Part shown: positions 5,329 to 5,692 of the stretch, in pieces | Numbering within the stretch: position 1 is the first letter of the stretch | How the letters are laid out: each line of letters starts with the position of its first letter | Made by a program: the position numbers and the translations under genes | DNA from: B1-G15 sp964346135 | GTDB lineage: Archaea; Thermoproteota; Bathyarchaeia; Bathyarchaeales; Bathyarchaeaceae | Length of the DNA stretch: 5,692 nt | Direction of reading: 5' to 3' | NCBI GenBank assembly: GCA_964346135.1 | Contig: CAYFTS010000167.1 | Span: 1-5,692 of the forward strand | Notes under the pieces: generated by a model | Databases searched by the model: none | The model's input: only the letters and a program-made list of their open reading frames with translations | Told to the model about the DNA's origin: nothing

Positions 5329-5692
5329 CTAAAAAATCTTTAAAACTTCTAAGCCTTTTTTGTCATATGCTAGTTGATTGCTGAAAAGATTCCTCAGACG
5401 AGAAACCACTTCGGTTCGGTGAGAGCTAGTGTTGAACAGAAAGAGGCTGGTTATTTTTTCTGAAGACAGCATGTCCAATGCGTGACGTAGAAAGGTGAAA
5501 GTTTTCTCTCTCCCATTGATGCTAGTAATTCTGAGAGGATGTCGAAGACAAAACAGACGTTTGTACCAGCAAAAGTTTCCAACACTTTGCTGAGGGCATC
5601 TAGAATTAGAGGCGCGTTTTTGGCGGGTAGAAACACTTTGTTTTTAGAAGTTGATTTTGGAGTGGACGTTGAAATTGATGTTAGGAAGAATT
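5329..5692 (-). pseudogene. RecA/KaiC-like ATPase-family protein, C-terminal part, interrupted by a -1 frameshift
   Basis: The gene enters from the right edge. In the first frame it reads through FLPAKNAPLILDALSKVLE, NVCFVFDILSELLASMGERK and then leaves the expected pattern, stopping at 5451. Shifting -1 at the A4 run (minus strand, 5505-5502) restores a convincing sequence: TFTFLRHALDMLSSEKITSL, FLFNTSSHRTEVVSRLRNLF, then SNQLAYDKKGLEVLKIF and TAG at 5331-5329, where a T6 run can terminate transcription. The hydrophobic strand ending in FVFD resembles a Walker B strand, and FLRHALDMLSS-x-KITSLFLFN-x-SSH resembles the next helix and strand in archaeal RecA/KaiC-like families (DUF7504/DUF835 type, from memory). 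The N-terminal part and any Walker A motif are outside the window. The cause could be a decayed gene, an undercalled homopolymer or programmed slippage; the sequence alone cannot decide. Confidence 0.75.

Noticed and set aside
5395..5445. GGTTCGGTGAGAGC looked like a tRNA T-arm fragment
   Set aside because: No acceptor stem, D-arm or anticodon arm can be built around it, and the stretch is explained by the second frame of the RecA/KaiC-like gene.
5451..5501. First-frame tail LSPFYVTHWTCCLQKK as the true C-terminus of the right-edge gene
   Set aside because: The tail breaks the helix-strand pattern, while the -1 frame over the same bases continues it for about 57 residues to a stop with a T6 run.

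Overview
This 5.7 kb window is archaeal chromosome. The evidence is the 3' end of an archaeal-type 23S rRNA, an archaeal-type RNase P RNA, a Tsr3 rRNA-modification gene, archaeal TATA-like promoter elements, a GGTGA ribosome binding site and several GTG/TTG starts. A zinc-ribbon protein whose C-terminus resembles the crenarchaeal chromatin protein Cren7, and a 23S gene with no 5S behind it, fit a TACK-group archaeon (Bathyarchaeia-like is my guess). The lineage is inference, since no marker was searched.

Layout. Positions 1-162 (+) hold the last part of 23S rRNA, followed by a spacer with a hairpin and a T-rich terminator. A small lysine-tailed protein of unknown function (339-680, -) runs toward the rRNA; its TTG start overlaps the stop of a 14-codon upstream ORF. 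RNase P RNA lies at 814-1140 (+) and had to be recognised by its helices because only a spurious antisense frame covers it. A compact minus-strand cluster then runs from 3692 down to 1156: a fused NAD(P)HX epimerase/dehydratase (nnrE-nnrD), tsr3 overlapping it by 11 bases, and a winged-helix/zinc-ribbon protein 19 bases further on. It converges on the RNase P gene with only 15 bases between the ends.

Upstream on the minus strand are a membrane-anchored coiled-coil protein with two helix-hairpin-helix (HhH) modules (3769-4878), a small coiled-coil protein (about 4979-5200), and the C-terminal part of a RecA/KaiC-like protein that enters from the right edge. That last gene is split by a -1 frameshift at an A4 run (5502-5505); the continuation in the other frame runs to a stop at 5329.

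Together the window mixes RNA maturation functions (23S, RNase P RNA, Tsr3) with metabolite repair (Nnr) and several uncharacterised proteins. The observations most worth following are the frameshifted ATPase-like gene, the membrane-tethered tandem-HhH protein, and the Cren7-like winged-helix/zinc-ribbon protein. I saw no transposon, CRISPR array, tRNA or 5S rRNA.
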